DNA of 22,512 bases from JAUWQU01 sp964605095 (GCA_964605095.1 CAZSBS010000049.1:1-22512); one strand, 5' to 3'; shown: positions 6,645 through 14,048, counted from the stretch's first letter. Made by a program: numbers and translations. Notes: a model not told the origin generated them from the sequence alone.

Positions 6645-8195
6645 TTACCTCTCCAGCTTGCGTGATATTTCCAGCAGTTCCTCAGCCATGGTGGCTGAGA
6701 GGGCGACTCGTGGAACCTTGTGCTGGCCGCCGAGCTTGCCCTTGGCCTCCATCCACTCGTAGAAGGTTCGCGGGGCGACCGGGACCAGTTCCGGCGGCAG
6801 CAGGCCGTAGTCGCCGGTGCGGTGGGTGTCGTAGTCCTCGTTCTCGCGGCGGATGCTCTGGTCCGCGGCGGCGATAAAGGCGGCCTCGTCGGCGGGGGGG
6901 CGGTCGAACTCTACTATCCACCGGTGGGCGGGGATGGGGCTTTCCGGCGACGGGTATCGCGGGGCGATGGTGTAGTCAGCCACGGTCGCGCCGGTTCGTT
7001 CGCACGCGGCGGCGACGGCCTTTTCGATCATGCCGAGCGTCACGTGCTCGCCGAAGGCGCTTAGCTGTAGTTGGGTGCGCCCGGCGAAGACGATCCGCGG
7101 CGGGCTGAGGCTCTCGAACCGCACGACGTCGCCCAGCGGAAAGGCCCAGATGCCCCCGTTGGTGCTGACGAGCACGGCGTAGTCTTCGCCCACGCGGACT
7201 TCGCCCAGGTGCAGGCGGGGCGGGTCGGCCTCGCCGGCGCGGTTGGCGGGGATGAACTCGTAGAAGACGCCATTATCGACGATCAGCCGCAGCGGCCCGC
7301 CGTCTTCGACCTGTATGGCGGACATGCCCGCCTCGGAGGATGAGTAGGTGCTGGTGTAGTGGATGTCCCGCCCGACGTACTGCTGGAAGGCCCGGCGATA
7401 GGGCTGGAACGACATGCCGTAGGAGATGAAGTGCCGCAGTTTCGGCCAGAGTTCGCCGATGGTCCGCCGGCCCAGCCCGCGGGCCTCGGCGGTCTGGAGC
7501 ATCTGCTTGAACAGCAGCGCCGCCCACGACGGGCAGGCCCCCAGCGCGCAGACGTCGGCGGTGAGGTATCGCTCGACGATCAGGTCTATCTTCTCCTGCC
7601 AGTTGGCGACGGTGCGGATGTCGTCGGCGGGCAGGCTTCGGCCGCGAACCCAGGACGGTATGTGCCTGGCCACTATTCCCGATGCATCGCCGTGGAGGCA
7701 CTTGCCCCGCGGGGTAAGGGCGATGGAGCCGCCGAGGTATAAGAATCGCCCATCGGTGATCGAGCGCGGGCCGCCCCGGTGGGCCAGGCATGCCATCAGC
7801 AGGCCCCCGGCGCGCATGTTGCCGTGGATAGCGTCGGTGGTGACCGGCAGGTACTTGTTGCCGGCCCCCGGCGCATCCGCCGCGGCGGTCGTGCCGGATG
7901 ACATCGCGAAGTACCGCACGTGCCCGGGCCAGGCCACGTCGACGGCGCCGTCGAATGCCTTGTGCCATGACGCGGCGGCTGTCTCGTAGCCAGTCACCGG
8001 CACGCGGGCGCGGTACTGCTCGGGCGTGCGGATGTCGGCGAAGCCGTACCGCCGGCCCCACTCGGTACTGGCGGCCCGGGCCAGCAGGCCTCGCAGGACG
8101 GTGAGTTGGCTTTCCACGGGCCTGGCGCACGCGAGTTCGAACTTCCCCCAGCGGCGTCGGAAATCCATTGCCAGTGCCCAGTCAACCAGGCCCAT
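6645..8195 (-). CDS. GH3 auxin-responsive-promoter-family acyl-adenylating enzyme
   Basis: This 516-residue cytosolic protein belongs to the GH3 branch of the ANL adenylating superfamily, which activates carboxylates as acyl-AMP and transfers them to an amine or thiol. The N-terminus shows the GH3 pattern STEWGRRYGF (43-52) and a VPVTGYE segment. The phosphate-binding motif is SSGTTAA (99-105). The second ATP motif is YSSSEAG (284-290), followed by YEFIP (312-316). Length is typical (about 500-600). The start is supported by aggag 7 bases upstream. It is divergent from the oxoamine synthase/GNAT pair, so it could supply activated acyl groups to that pathway, but this is inference. The plant substrates of GH3 (jasmonate, auxin) should not be assumed. 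Confidence 0.85.
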   Translation of the reverse strand: MGLVDWALAMDFRRRWGKFELACARPVESQLTVLRGLLARAASTEWGRRYGFADIRTPEQYRARVPVTGYETAAASWHKAFDGAVDVAWPGHVRYFAMSSGTTAAADAPGAGNKYLPVTTDAIHGNMRAGGLLMACLAHRGGPRSITDGRFLYLGGSIALTPRGKCLHGDASGIVARHIPSWVRGRSLPADDIRTVANWQEKIDLIVERYLTADVCALGACPSWAALLFKQMLQTAEARGLGRRTIGELWPKLRHFISYGMSFQPYRRAFQQYVGRDIHYTSTYSSSEAGMSAIQVEDGGPLRLIVDNGVFYEFIPANRAGEADPPRLHLGEVRVGEDYAVLVSTNGGIWAFPLGDVVRFESLSPPRIVFAGRTQLQLSAFGEHVTLGMIEKAVAAACERTGATVADYTIAPRYPSPESPIPAHRWIVEFDRPPADEAAFIAAADQSIRRENEDYDTHRTGDYGLLPPELVPVAPRTFYEWMEAKGKLGGQHKVPRVALSATMAEELLEISRKLER

Positions 8196-8400
8196 GGATA
8201 AACTCCTGAAATAACCCCCGGAACGGACCGACCAAGGGGGGTGGCGGAAAATCGGAAGTATAGCAGCTTTCTGACTTGCCTTTCACCCGAAAATGGTGGT
8301 CAATTGACGGCTAAGTGAATCGAGGCCCCTTGGCGACCGTACCGATTGCCGCGGCGGGAGTGGGGGGTGTTTGTTTGCGATGGGCATGGAGAGGTTGCTG

Positions 8401-9633
8401 ATGGCCGACATATTCGATAAGTGCGTGCGGTTCCAACAGGAATCGCGAATTGTCAAAAAGCAGGATCGGGCCTTGGCCGAGTCGACGCTGTATCGGCCGG
8501 GTCCGCTAAACAATGCCGGGCCATGGATGGACGCCGATGGTCGGAAGATTCTCCAGTTCAGCACGAACGACTACCTCGGCCTGGCCAGCCATCCGCGAAT
8601 AATCGCGGCCGCCGCGGAGATTGTCGAGCGATACGGCGTCAGCATGCCGATGGGCGCCCGGCCTCTGACGGGGACCATAGACCTGCACATCCAGCTCGAG
8701 CGCGAGCTGGCTGACTTCAAGCAGACCGAGGATGCGCTGATCTTCGCCAACGGCGCCCACACGATGATGGGCGCGATCGCCGCCTTGGCCGGGCCACGAG
8801 ACTTGATCATCCTGGACCGATACGCCCACGCCAGCCTGGTCTGCGGCGCCAAGATCTCCGGCGCCCGCGTGCGGTTCTTTCGCCACAACGACATCGAGGA
8901 CCTCGATGCCATCCTGATGGAGACCCCGCGAAGCCAGGCTCGCATGGTCGTTGTCGATGGCGTCTACTCGATGCAGGGCGACATCGCCCCGCTGCCGGAG
9001 TTGTGCGACCTGTGCGAGAAGCACGGCGCCAGGCTGATTGTCGACGACGCCCATGGCACGGGCGTGTGCGGCGACCACGGCCGCGGCACGGCCGAGATGC
9101 TCAACTGCGAAAGCCGCATCGACGTACACCTTGGCACGTGCAGCAAGGCCCTGGCGACGATGGGCGGTTTCGCCGCCGCGGACGCCGCCGTCATCTACTT
9201 TCTCAAGTTCAAGGCCCCGACCATCCTGTTCACCAAGGCAATGCCCGCGTGCATCACCGCCGCGACGCTCGAGGCGCTGCGGATCCTCCGCGTGGCCGAC
9301 GACCGCCGCAAGGCGCTCTGGCGAAACATGCGGATGCTCCAGAACGGCCTGAGGGAGGCCGGCTTCGACATCGGCGGCACCCAGACGCCCATCACGCCGA
9401 TCGGGAGCAACGGCTCCGACGCCGTCGTCCTCTGCGACGGGCTCTACCACAAGTACAATATCTGGGCCAGCGCCGTGCTGTACCCGGCCGTGCCGATCGG
9501 CACGAGCATCCTCCGCGTGATACCAACCGCCAATCACACCGACCGGGACATCGACCTGCTGCTAAGTGCTTTGTGCGAGCTCAAGGCCGGGCAGCACCCG
9601 CAGCCGGAGAGCGAGGTCCCCGCGGCCCAATGA
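8401..9633 (+). CDS. Alpha-oxoamine synthase, serine palmitoyltransferase/KBL-type
   Basis: This 410-residue PLP enzyme belongs to the alpha-oxoamine synthase family, which condenses an amino acid with an acyl thioester (AONS, KBL, ALAS, SPT). Visible motifs are FSTNDYLGL near residue 53, GARPLTGTIDLH near 85, the PLP-stacking His143 in AHASL, VDGVYSMQGDIAPL near 185, DDAHGTG (Asp216, His218), and the PLP lysine Lys249 in GTCSKALATMGGF. SKALATMGGF is closer to SPT-type SKSFASLGGF than to KBL's GKALGG, as I recall these families. The start at 8401 is chosen over TTG 8371 and ATG 8380/8386 because ggagagg sits 6 bases before it. It overlaps the next gene by ATGA, so the two are translationally coupled. 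SPT is my leading assignment; KBL or AONS are alternatives. Confidence 0.7.
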   Translation: MADIFDKCVRFQQESRIVKKQDRALAESTLYRPGPLNNAGPWMDADGRKILQFSTNDYLGLASHPRIIAAAAEIVERYGVSMPMGARPLTGTIDLHIQLERELADFKQTEDALIFANGAHTMMGAIAALAGPRDLIILDRYAHASLVCGAKISGARVRFFRHNDIEDLDAILMETPRSQARMVVVDGVYSMQGDIAPLPELCDLCEKHGARLIVDDAHGTGVCGDHGRGTAEMLNCESRIDVHLGTCSKALATMGGFAAADAAVIYFLKFKAPTILFTKAMPACITAATLEALRILRVADDRRKALWRNMRMLQNGLREAGFDIGGTQTPITPIGSNGSDAVVLCDGLYHKYNIWASAVLYPAVPIGTSILRVIPTANHTDRDIDLLLSALCELKAGQHPQPESEVPAAQ

Positions 9634-10802
9634 GCGCGGAGTTGACCATCCGAGAGGTCCACGACCGCCGCGGCATGGGGCGACTGCTGGACCTGCCGAT
9701 GGCGCTCTACCGGGGCCGGCCCAACTGGGTGCCGCCGCTGCGGCGGGCCCAGGCGAAGATGCTGGCTTGCAAGACCGCCTTCTTCGACCACGCCGATATG
9801 GCGCTCTTCCTGGCCGAGCGGGCCGGCCGGGCGGTCGGACGCATCGCCGCCATCCACAACCGTGCCCACAACGACTGCCACAAAGACCGCGTGGGGTTCT
9901 TTGGCTTCTTCGAGTGCGACATCCACGACGCGGCCGCGGCCGGGGGGCTTTTCGAGCATGCCCAGCGCTGGCTTGGGGATCGCGGCCTGACGAGCGTTCG
10001 CGGGCCGGTCAACCCCTCGATGAACGCCGAGTGCGGGCTGCTGATCGACGGCTTCGACCGCCCGCCCATGGTCATGATGCCCTACAACCCGCCCGAGTAC
10101 GTCGGGCTTATCGAGGCGGCGGGGTTCGTCAAGTGCAAGGACCTCTATGCCTACCTCGTCCGCGCCGCGGATGTCGATGACGGCCAGGGCCGGGACCGGA
10201 TGCTCCGCCTGGCTGACGTGATGAAGCGCCGCCACCCCGAGGTGCGAGTCCGCCCGATCGACATGAAACACTACGAGCGGGAGGTCCTGGACCTGGTGGA
10301 ACTCTTCGAGACCGCCCGAACCGACAACTGGGGCCACGTGACGCTGACTGCCAAGGAAGTCCTGGAAATGGCGCGGGACATGAAGGCGGTTGTGGACCCG
10401 GACCTGATCCTCGTCGGCGAGGTCGGCGACGAGCCGGTTGGGGCCTCGATGGCCCTGCCGAACATCAACCGCGCCCTGGCTGCCGTCCGCGGCAGGCTGC
10501 TGCCGTTTGGGTTCCTCAAGTTCCTGCGGGAAATGAAGCGTATCCACGAGATCCGCATCTTCGGCATAGCCGTCCTGGAACGATACCGCCACCTGGGCAT
10601 CACCGGACTGCTGCTGCTGGAAACAATCCTCCGAGGCCGGGCAAAGGGCATCGACATCGGCGAGGCGTCCTGGGTGCTGGAGGACAACGAAATGTCAAAC
10701 CGCACCATCCAGAACGTGCTTAAGCCCGAGCACTACAAGACCTACCGCATCTACGAGAAGCCCATCTCCAAAGATCTGCCCCATTCCGGAGTCCGCCCAT
10801 GA
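9630..10802 (+). CDS. Tandem-GNAT acyltransferase (bacterial ceramide-synthase-like candidate)
   Basis: This 390-residue protein looks like two GNAT-fold halves. The N-terminal half contains the family signature DLPMALYRGRPNWVPPLR (21-38), FLAERAGRAVGRIAAIHN (60-77) and PVNPSMNAECGLLIDGF (126-142). The C-terminal half carries the acyl-CoA-binding loop AVLERYRHLGITG (314-326) and a late SWVLEDNEMSNR segment. GNAT-type proteins with the PNWVPPL signature include, to my knowledge, the bacterial ceramide synthase described in Caulobacter, which N-acylates the SPT product. Coupling by ATGA to the oxoamine synthase gene supports a shared pathway. The start at 9630 is fixed by that overlap; the same frame stays open upstream to 9003 only as a shadow of the preceding gene. 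Confidence 0.65.
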   Translation: MSAELTIREVHDRRGMGRLLDLPMALYRGRPNWVPPLRRAQAKMLACKTAFFDHADMALFLAERAGRAVGRIAAIHNRAHNDCHKDRVGFFGFFECDIHDAAAAGGLFEHAQRWLGDRGLTSVRGPVNPSMNAECGLLIDGFDRPPMVMMPYNPPEYVGLIEAAGFVKCKDLYAYLVRAADVDDGQGRDRMLRLADVMKRRHPEVRVRPIDMKHYEREVLDLVELFETARTDNWGHVTLTAKEVLEMARDMKAVVDPDLILVGEVGDEPVGASMALPNINRALAAVRGRLLPFGFLKFLREMKRIHEIRIFGIAVLERYRHLGITGLLLLETILRGRAKGIDIGEASWVLEDNEMSNRTIQNVLKPEHYKTYRIYEKPISKDLPHSGVRP

Positions 10803-10888
10803 CTGACGAATCCAAACCATCGCCCCCGCGACTGTCGAGGGCATTTTCCGCTTGCATTGGTTTCCTACGGATGCTACTATGTGAGTGA
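10799..10888 (+). pseudogene. Truncated third ORF of the lipid operon at the island junction
   Basis: An ATG overlapping the GNAT stop as ATGA opens a frame of 29 codons (MTDESKPSPPRLSRAF and on) ending at TGA 10888. The identical ATGA coupling seen between the two preceding genes suggests this was once the start of another operon gene. After about codon 15 the frame enters the arsR promoter, with lower GC. I infer a gene beheaded by insertion or deletion at the island boundary. A short real peptide or chance ORF cannot be excluded. Confidence 0.35.
10852..10880 (+). promoter_or_regulatory. Putative sigma70-type promoter of arsR
   Basis: The -35-like ttgcat (10852-10857) and -10-like tactat (10875-10880) are separated by exactly 17 bases. 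They sit 32 bases upstream of the arsR ATG and directly before the operator-like sequence. Match to consensus is moderate (3/6 and 4/6). Confidence 0.45.
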
Positions 10889-10898
10889 TATGTAACAT
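10881..10898 (+). promoter_or_regulatory. Putative ArsR operator, copy 1
   Basis: The sequence gtgagtgatatgtaacat directly follows the arsR -10 element. It matches 14 of 18 positions with gtgagtaatttgtaatgt at the downstream permease promoter (11275-11292). Two related AT-rich sites at two promoters of the same resistance locus are what an autoregulating ArsR repressor would need. The motif is inferred from these two copies only. Confidence 0.45.
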
Positions 10899-10911
10899 AA
10901 AGGTGAATGCC

Positions 10912-11238
10912 ATGAACGCGGAAACCAAACATCTCTACAAGTTGAAGGCCGACATAATCGCCGCGGTGGGCAATCCGATCCGTCTGGCGATCGTTGACTT
11001 CCTCAAGGGCGGCGAGCAGTGCGTCTGCGACATTGCTGACCACGTGGGCGGCCAGAGGTCGAACGTGTCGCGGCACTTGGCGGTTCTGCTGAAGGCCGGC
11101 GTCGTCGAGCAGCGCAAGGACGGCCTGAAAATGATGTACTCTCTCAAGACGCCGTGCATCCTGAACTTCATGAGGTGCGTCGAAGGCGTCCTGCGGGAGC
11201 GGGCCAAGGACGCCGCCGTGCTGCTCGGAACGCTGTAG
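10912..11238 (+). CDS. arsR: ArsR/SmtB-family metalloid-responsive repressor
   Basis: This 108-residue winged-helix repressor is of normal family length. Core features are AVGNPIRLAIVDFL (18-31), the metal-site motif QCVCDIADHV (36-45) with Cys37 and Cys39, the recognition helix QRSNVSRHLAVLLKAG (48-63) and the wing VVEQRKDGLKMMYSL (64-78). The CVCD pair is the canonical As(III)/Sb(III) alpha-3 site of ArsR; Cys82 or Cys89 could supply a third thiol. Binding of trivalent metalloid releases DNA. The start at 10912 is preferred to GTG 10885 because aaaggtg lies just before it and 10885 falls inside the likely operator. It heads the island and probably represses its own promoter and the permease promoter. 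Confidence 0.9.
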   Translation: MNAETKHLYKLKADIIAAVGNPIRLAIVDFLKGGEQCVCDIADHVGGQRSNVSRHLAVLLKAGVVEQRKDGLKMMYSLKTPCILNFMRCVEGVLRERAKDAAVLLGTL

Positions 11239-11241
11239 CTC

Positions 11242-11264
11242 GTGGCCCGGGTCACTTTTTTTTT
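11242..11264 (+). terminator. Weak intrinsic terminator after arsR
   Basis: A short hairpin, gtggc / gtcac with a 4-base loop and one G-T pair, begins 3 bases after the arsR stop and is followed by nine consecutive T residues (11256-11264). The stem is short, so it may only attenuate read-through. Confidence 0.45.
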
Positions 11265-11290
11265 GAGAATAAGCGTGAGTAATTTGTAAT
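11263..11290 (+). promoter_or_regulatory. Putative promoter of the permease-led operon
   Basis: ttgaga (11263-11268) and tgtaat (11285-11290) match the -35 and -10 consensus at 5 of 6 positions each, with a 16-base spacer. It lies 27 bases upstream of the permease ATG, so the long operon can be transcribed independently of arsR. Confidence 0.6.
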
Positions 11291-11298
11291 GTGCTCAC
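11275..11298 (+). promoter_or_regulatory. Putative ArsR operator, copy 2
   Basis: gtgag (11275-11279) and ctcac (11294-11298) form an inverted repeat around an AT-rich centre. The left 18 bases match the arsR upstream site at 14 of 18 positions. The site covers the -10 element, so a bound repressor would block polymerase. Confidence 0.5.
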
Positions 11299-11317
11299 TT
11301 AGAAAACGGACTATTCG

Positions 11318-12862
11318 ATGATCGACTGGAAGCGAGAGTGGAAGAAGCTGCTGGCCGTCGTGGCGGTATTCCTGGCGATGTTCTGGTTGCCGGTGAATTG
11401 GGACCGCTTCACCTGGGGCGTTTCGGAGTCCCTTTACCTGGCCAGGTGGTACGCGAGGGAGCACGTGCTGCTGTGCTTGGTTCCGGCGTTCTTTATCGCC
11501 GGGGCCATTGGCGTGTTCATCAGCCAGGCCTCCGTTATGAAGTATCTCGGCGCCAGGGCGAACAAGGTGCTGGCTTACGGCGTGGCGAGCGTGTCGGGGT
11601 CGATCCTGGCCGTGTGCTCCTGCACGGTGCTGCCGCTGTTCGCGGGAATCTGGCGGATGGGCGCGGGGCTGGGGCCCGCGACGGCGTTCCTTTACTCCGG
11701 CCCGGCCATCAACATTCTGGCGATCATCCTCACCGCCCGCATCCTCGGGATGGAACTGGGCATCGCCCGGGCCGTCGGGGCCATCAGCTTCAGCATCATC
11801 ATCGGCCTGATCATGCACTTCATCTATCGCAAGGAAGAACTGGAAAAGGCCAATGTGCAACTGGCAATGCCGGCCCCGGAGGTCACCCGGCCGCTGGCGC
11901 ACAACGCCCTGTTCTTCTTCGTGATGATTGGTGTGCTGGTCTTCGCCAACTGGGGGGCGCCGAACGATTGGCACTTCAAGCTCAGCGACGGCAGGGCGTT
12001 TCGGGCCTCGATCAGCAGGGTGCCCGAGGATGCCGCCGTCGTCGGAGCAAGCTATCGCGTCAAGCTGCTGGAAGGCCCCGATGAAGGCAGGGAACTTGAC
12101 GTAATGGCGTCTGGCGTCACCGCGAAGACCCCGCTGCCGGGCGTGTGGACGACGCTTTGGCAGGCCAAGTGGTTCATCACGGCCGGGTTCGCCGTGGCGC
12201 TGGCCATAGTGCTGATCGCGTGGTTTGGAATTCGCTGGTGGAAGGTTCTGGCCGCGGGAATCGCCCCGCTTGTCCTGGCGCTGACGCTGCCCATGAACGG
12301 CCTGATGGTGATGATCCCCTTTGCGGCGGCGGTGGCGGGTTTGTCCGTTATTACCGCCACCAAGAAAGGCGAGGCGGGCGATTGGTTCGCCGCGACGTGG
12401 AGTTTCGCCAAGCAGATCCTGCCGCTGCTGCTGCTGGGCGTGCTGGTGGCGGGGTTCCTGCTAGGCCGGCCGGGGCACGAGGGGCTCATCCCGAGCAAGT
12501 ACGTCGAAATGCTCGTGGGCGACTCGCCCAATACGTTCTTCGCCATTACGGGTTGGTCCGGTGGGGCGTTCGAGAGTCTGGTTCGAGCCGTCTGGCCGCT
12601 GTGGACGAACTTCTTCGCCGCGATCTTTGCGGCGTTCATGTACTTCGCCACGCTGACGGAGGTGCCGATCCTCCAGGGGCTGATGGGCGCGGGGATGGGC
12701 AAGGGGCCGGCCTTGGCGCTCCTGCTGGCGGGTCCGGCCCTGAGTTTGCCCAACATGCTCGTGATCCGAAGCATCATGGGCACGCGAAAGACTGCGGTAT
12801 TCGTTTCGCTGGTGGTCGTGATGGCCACGATCTCCGGCATAATGTTCGGAGCGTTCTTCTGA
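11318..12862 (+). CDS. ArsP/DUF318-type permease (organoarsenical or metal(loid) exporter)
   Basis: This 514-residue polytopic permease belongs to the PF03773 (ArsP/SO_0444-like) family, whose members export trivalent organoarsenicals or other soft metals. The first half has helices near 10-27, 50-70, 85-110, 120-140 and 150-170, with the signature AVCSCTVLPLFAGIW (98-112) carrying the Cys100-Ser-Cys102 pair and SGPAINILAI (127-136). The second half repeats the fold and ends with EVPILQGLMGAGMGKGPAL (448-466) and GPALSLPNMLVIR (472-484). Residues about 213-280 form a polar, strand-rich insert between the halves that makes the protein longer than compact ArsP members. ATG 11318 lacks a strong ribosome binding site. 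It is the first gene of the long operon. Substrate (methylarsenite, arsenite or another thiophilic species) is inferred from arsR, arsC and acr3. Confidence 0.8.
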   Translation: MIDWKREWKKLLAVVAVFLAMFWLPVNWDRFTWGVSESLYLARWYAREHVLLCLVPAFFIAGAIGVFISQASVMKYLGARANKVLAYGVASVSGSILAVCSCTVLPLFAGIWRMGAGLGPATAFLYSGPAINILAIILTARILGMELGIARAVGAISFSIIIGLIMHFIYRKEELEKANVQLAMPAPEVTRPLAHNALFFFVMIGVLVFANWGAPNDWHFKLSDGRAFRASISRVPEDAAVVGASYRVKLLEGPDEGRELDVMASGVTAKTPLPGVWTTLWQAKWFITAGFAVALAIVLIAWFGIRWWKVLAAGIAPLVLALTLPMNGLMVMIPFAAAVAGLSVITATKKGEAGDWFAATWSFAKQILPLLLLGVLVAGFLLGRPGHEGLIPSKYVEMLVGDSPNTFFAITGWSGGAFESLVRAVWPLWTNFFAAIFAAFMYFATLTEVPILQGLMGAGMGKGPALALLLAGPALSLPNMLVIRSIMGTRKTAVFVSLVVVMATISGIMFGAFF

Positions 12863-12883
12863 GAAAGGACAAAGGAGCAAGCC

Positions 12884-13309
12884 ATGTCTGAATGCTGTGG
12901 AAACAACCAACCCCAAAAGGCCGAGTCCTCATCGTGCTGCGGGGCACCAAAGGCCAGGACCGTCCTGGTGTATGCGTGCAGCGGCGCGGCCAACGTCGCG
13001 GAGATATCCGACCGGGCTGCCAGAGAACTGATGTCCGTCGGCTGCGGCTCGATGTTCTGCCTGGCCGGGCTTGGCGCGGATGTCCAAGGCATGGTCCAGA
13101 CCGCCCGAGACGCGGATGTGAACCTGCTGATCGACGGCTGTCCAATGGAGTGCGCAAAGAAGACCTTCGACCGCCACGGGATAACCAATTACAGGCACAT
13201 CAAGGTGACGGACCTTGGCATCGAGAAGGTCAAGGGCGTGCGCGGCACGGCCGAGCAGGTGAACCTGGTCGTTGCCAAGGCGAAGGAAACCCTCGCCGGC
13301 CAGGAATAG
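12884..13309 (+). CDS. DGC-domain putative zinc/metal-binding protein with N-terminal Cys pairs
   Basis: This 141-residue cytosolic protein matches the DGC-domain family (PF08859), named for the Asp-Gly-Cys motif seen here at 85-87 in LLIDGCPMECAKK. The family is annotated as putative zinc-binding, with no firmly known role. Ten cysteines occur: Cys4-Cys5 and Cys18-Cys19 in a flexible N-terminal tail (ECCG, SCCG), then Cys32, 54, 59, 86 and 90 in the domain. The tail pairs look like a soft-metal sequestering or handover segment. The ribosome binding site aaaggagc is strong. The gene starts 22 bp after the permease and 14 bp before the mini-thioredoxin, so they form one operon. An arsenic chaperone role passing metalloid to the permease is inference. 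Confidence 0.75.
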   Translation: MSECCGNNQPQKAESSSCCGAPKARTVLVYACSGAANVAEISDRAARELMSVGCGSMFCLAGLGADVQGMVQTARDADVNLLIDGCPMECAKKTFDRHGITNYRHIKVTDLGIEKVKGVRGTAEQVNLVVAKAKETLAGQE

Positions 13310-13322
13310 GAGCGAACGTAAA

Positions 13323-13562
13323 ATGCCAACAAAAAAGCTACAAATCCTGGGCACGGGCTGCCCCAAGTGCAAGAAGCTCACCGAGAACGCCGAAGCCGCC
13401 GCCAAGGCGCTGGGCATCGAATACACCATCGAGAAGGTCACGGACATCAACGAGATCATGAAGTTCGGCGTGATGATGACGCCAGCCCTGGCCGTGGACG
13501 GACAGGTGAAGGTGGTCGGCAAGGTGCCCGGCGCCGAAGCCATCAAGGGCCTGCTAAAATAG
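13323..13562 (+). CDS. Small thioredoxin/glutaredoxin-like protein (redox-active disulfide protein 2 family)
   Basis: This 79-residue single-domain protein resembles the archaeal/bacterial mini-thioredoxins MTH895 and TM0996. The active site is GTGCPKCKKL (10-19; Cys13, Cys16). The cis-proline segment is MMTPALAVDG near residue 55, followed by the GKVPGAEAIKGLL end typical of the family. There is no signal peptide, so it is cytosolic. The start at 13323 has ggagcg about 9 bases upstream and matches the family N-terminus; the longer in-frame ATG at 13272 lies inside the previous gene. These small redoxins are often encoded beside ArsP/DUF318 permeases, so it probably serves as thiol reductant for the DGC protein or the permease's cysteines. 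Confidence 0.85.
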   Translation: MPTKKLQILGTGCPKCKKLTENAEAAAKALGIEYTIEKVTDINEIMKFGVMMTPALAVDGQVKVVGKVPGAEAIKGLLK

Positions 13563-13625
13563 GCTCGTTGCCTCCAAGGGTTCGTCGGTTAGAAGGTTCA
13601 ACATAGACGCAAAAGGAATCCCAAG

Positions 13626-14048
13626 ATGAAGATGTTACTGTTTCGCGGCGCCCGCCGGGGCGTACTGATCGTCGTGGCGTGTGCGGCGTTATTCCTGAGC
13701 GCCGGCTGTCAGCAGGCAACCATGTCCAACGCCGTGTACCAGACCACGGGCACTCCGCGGCTCGTGGAGCTTGGCACGGCCGCTTGCATCCCGTGTGCGC
13801 TGATGAAGCTTGGCCTCGACGAACTGAAGACACAATATGCCGGGCGGCTTGAGGTCGAGGTCATCGACACCCTGCTGAATTTCGGCGCGAAGACGCAGTA
13901 CAACGCCCCCTTCTGCGCCACCCAGATCTTCATTGCCGCGTCCGGGAAGGAATTGTTCCGGCACGTGGGCTATTACTCCAAGAAGGATATCCTGGCCAAG
14001 TGGAAGGAACTGGGCATCGACCTGGACGCCCCGGCTGGACAGCGGTAG
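13626..14048 (+). CDS. Thioredoxin-fold lipoprotein lacking the cis-proline
   Basis: This 140-residue protein has a lipoprotein signal with lipobox LSAG-Cys28, so it is anchored in the envelope. The thioredoxin domain has the active site AACIPCALM (52-60; Cys54, Cys57) and a C-terminus FRHVGYYSKKDILAKWKELG that closely matches the next protein. Where that paralogue has LIPTQVF, this one reads FCATQIF: the cis-proline is Ala98 and the preceding residue is Cys97. In thioredoxin-fold proteins the cis-proline is known to prevent metal binding by the active-site thiols. Its loss next to an added cysteine suggests a three-thiol metalloid site rather than a normal reductase. aaaggaatcc precedes the start. 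Confidence 0.8.
   Translation: MKMLLFRGARRGVLIVVACAALFLSAGCQQATMSNAVYQTTGTPRLVELGTAACIPCALMKLGLDELKTQYAGRLEVEVIDTLLNFGAKTQYNAPFCATQIFIAASGKELFRHVGYYSKKDILAKWKELGIDLDAPAGQR

Noticed and set aside
6645..8195. Plant-hormone conjugation by the GH3 enzyme
   Set aside because: The family name comes from plants; bacterial members share the fold but nothing here points to auxin or jasmonate.
10885..10911. GTG start giving a longer ArsR
   Set aside because: These codons overlap the likely operator and transcription start, and aaaggtg fits ATG 10912.
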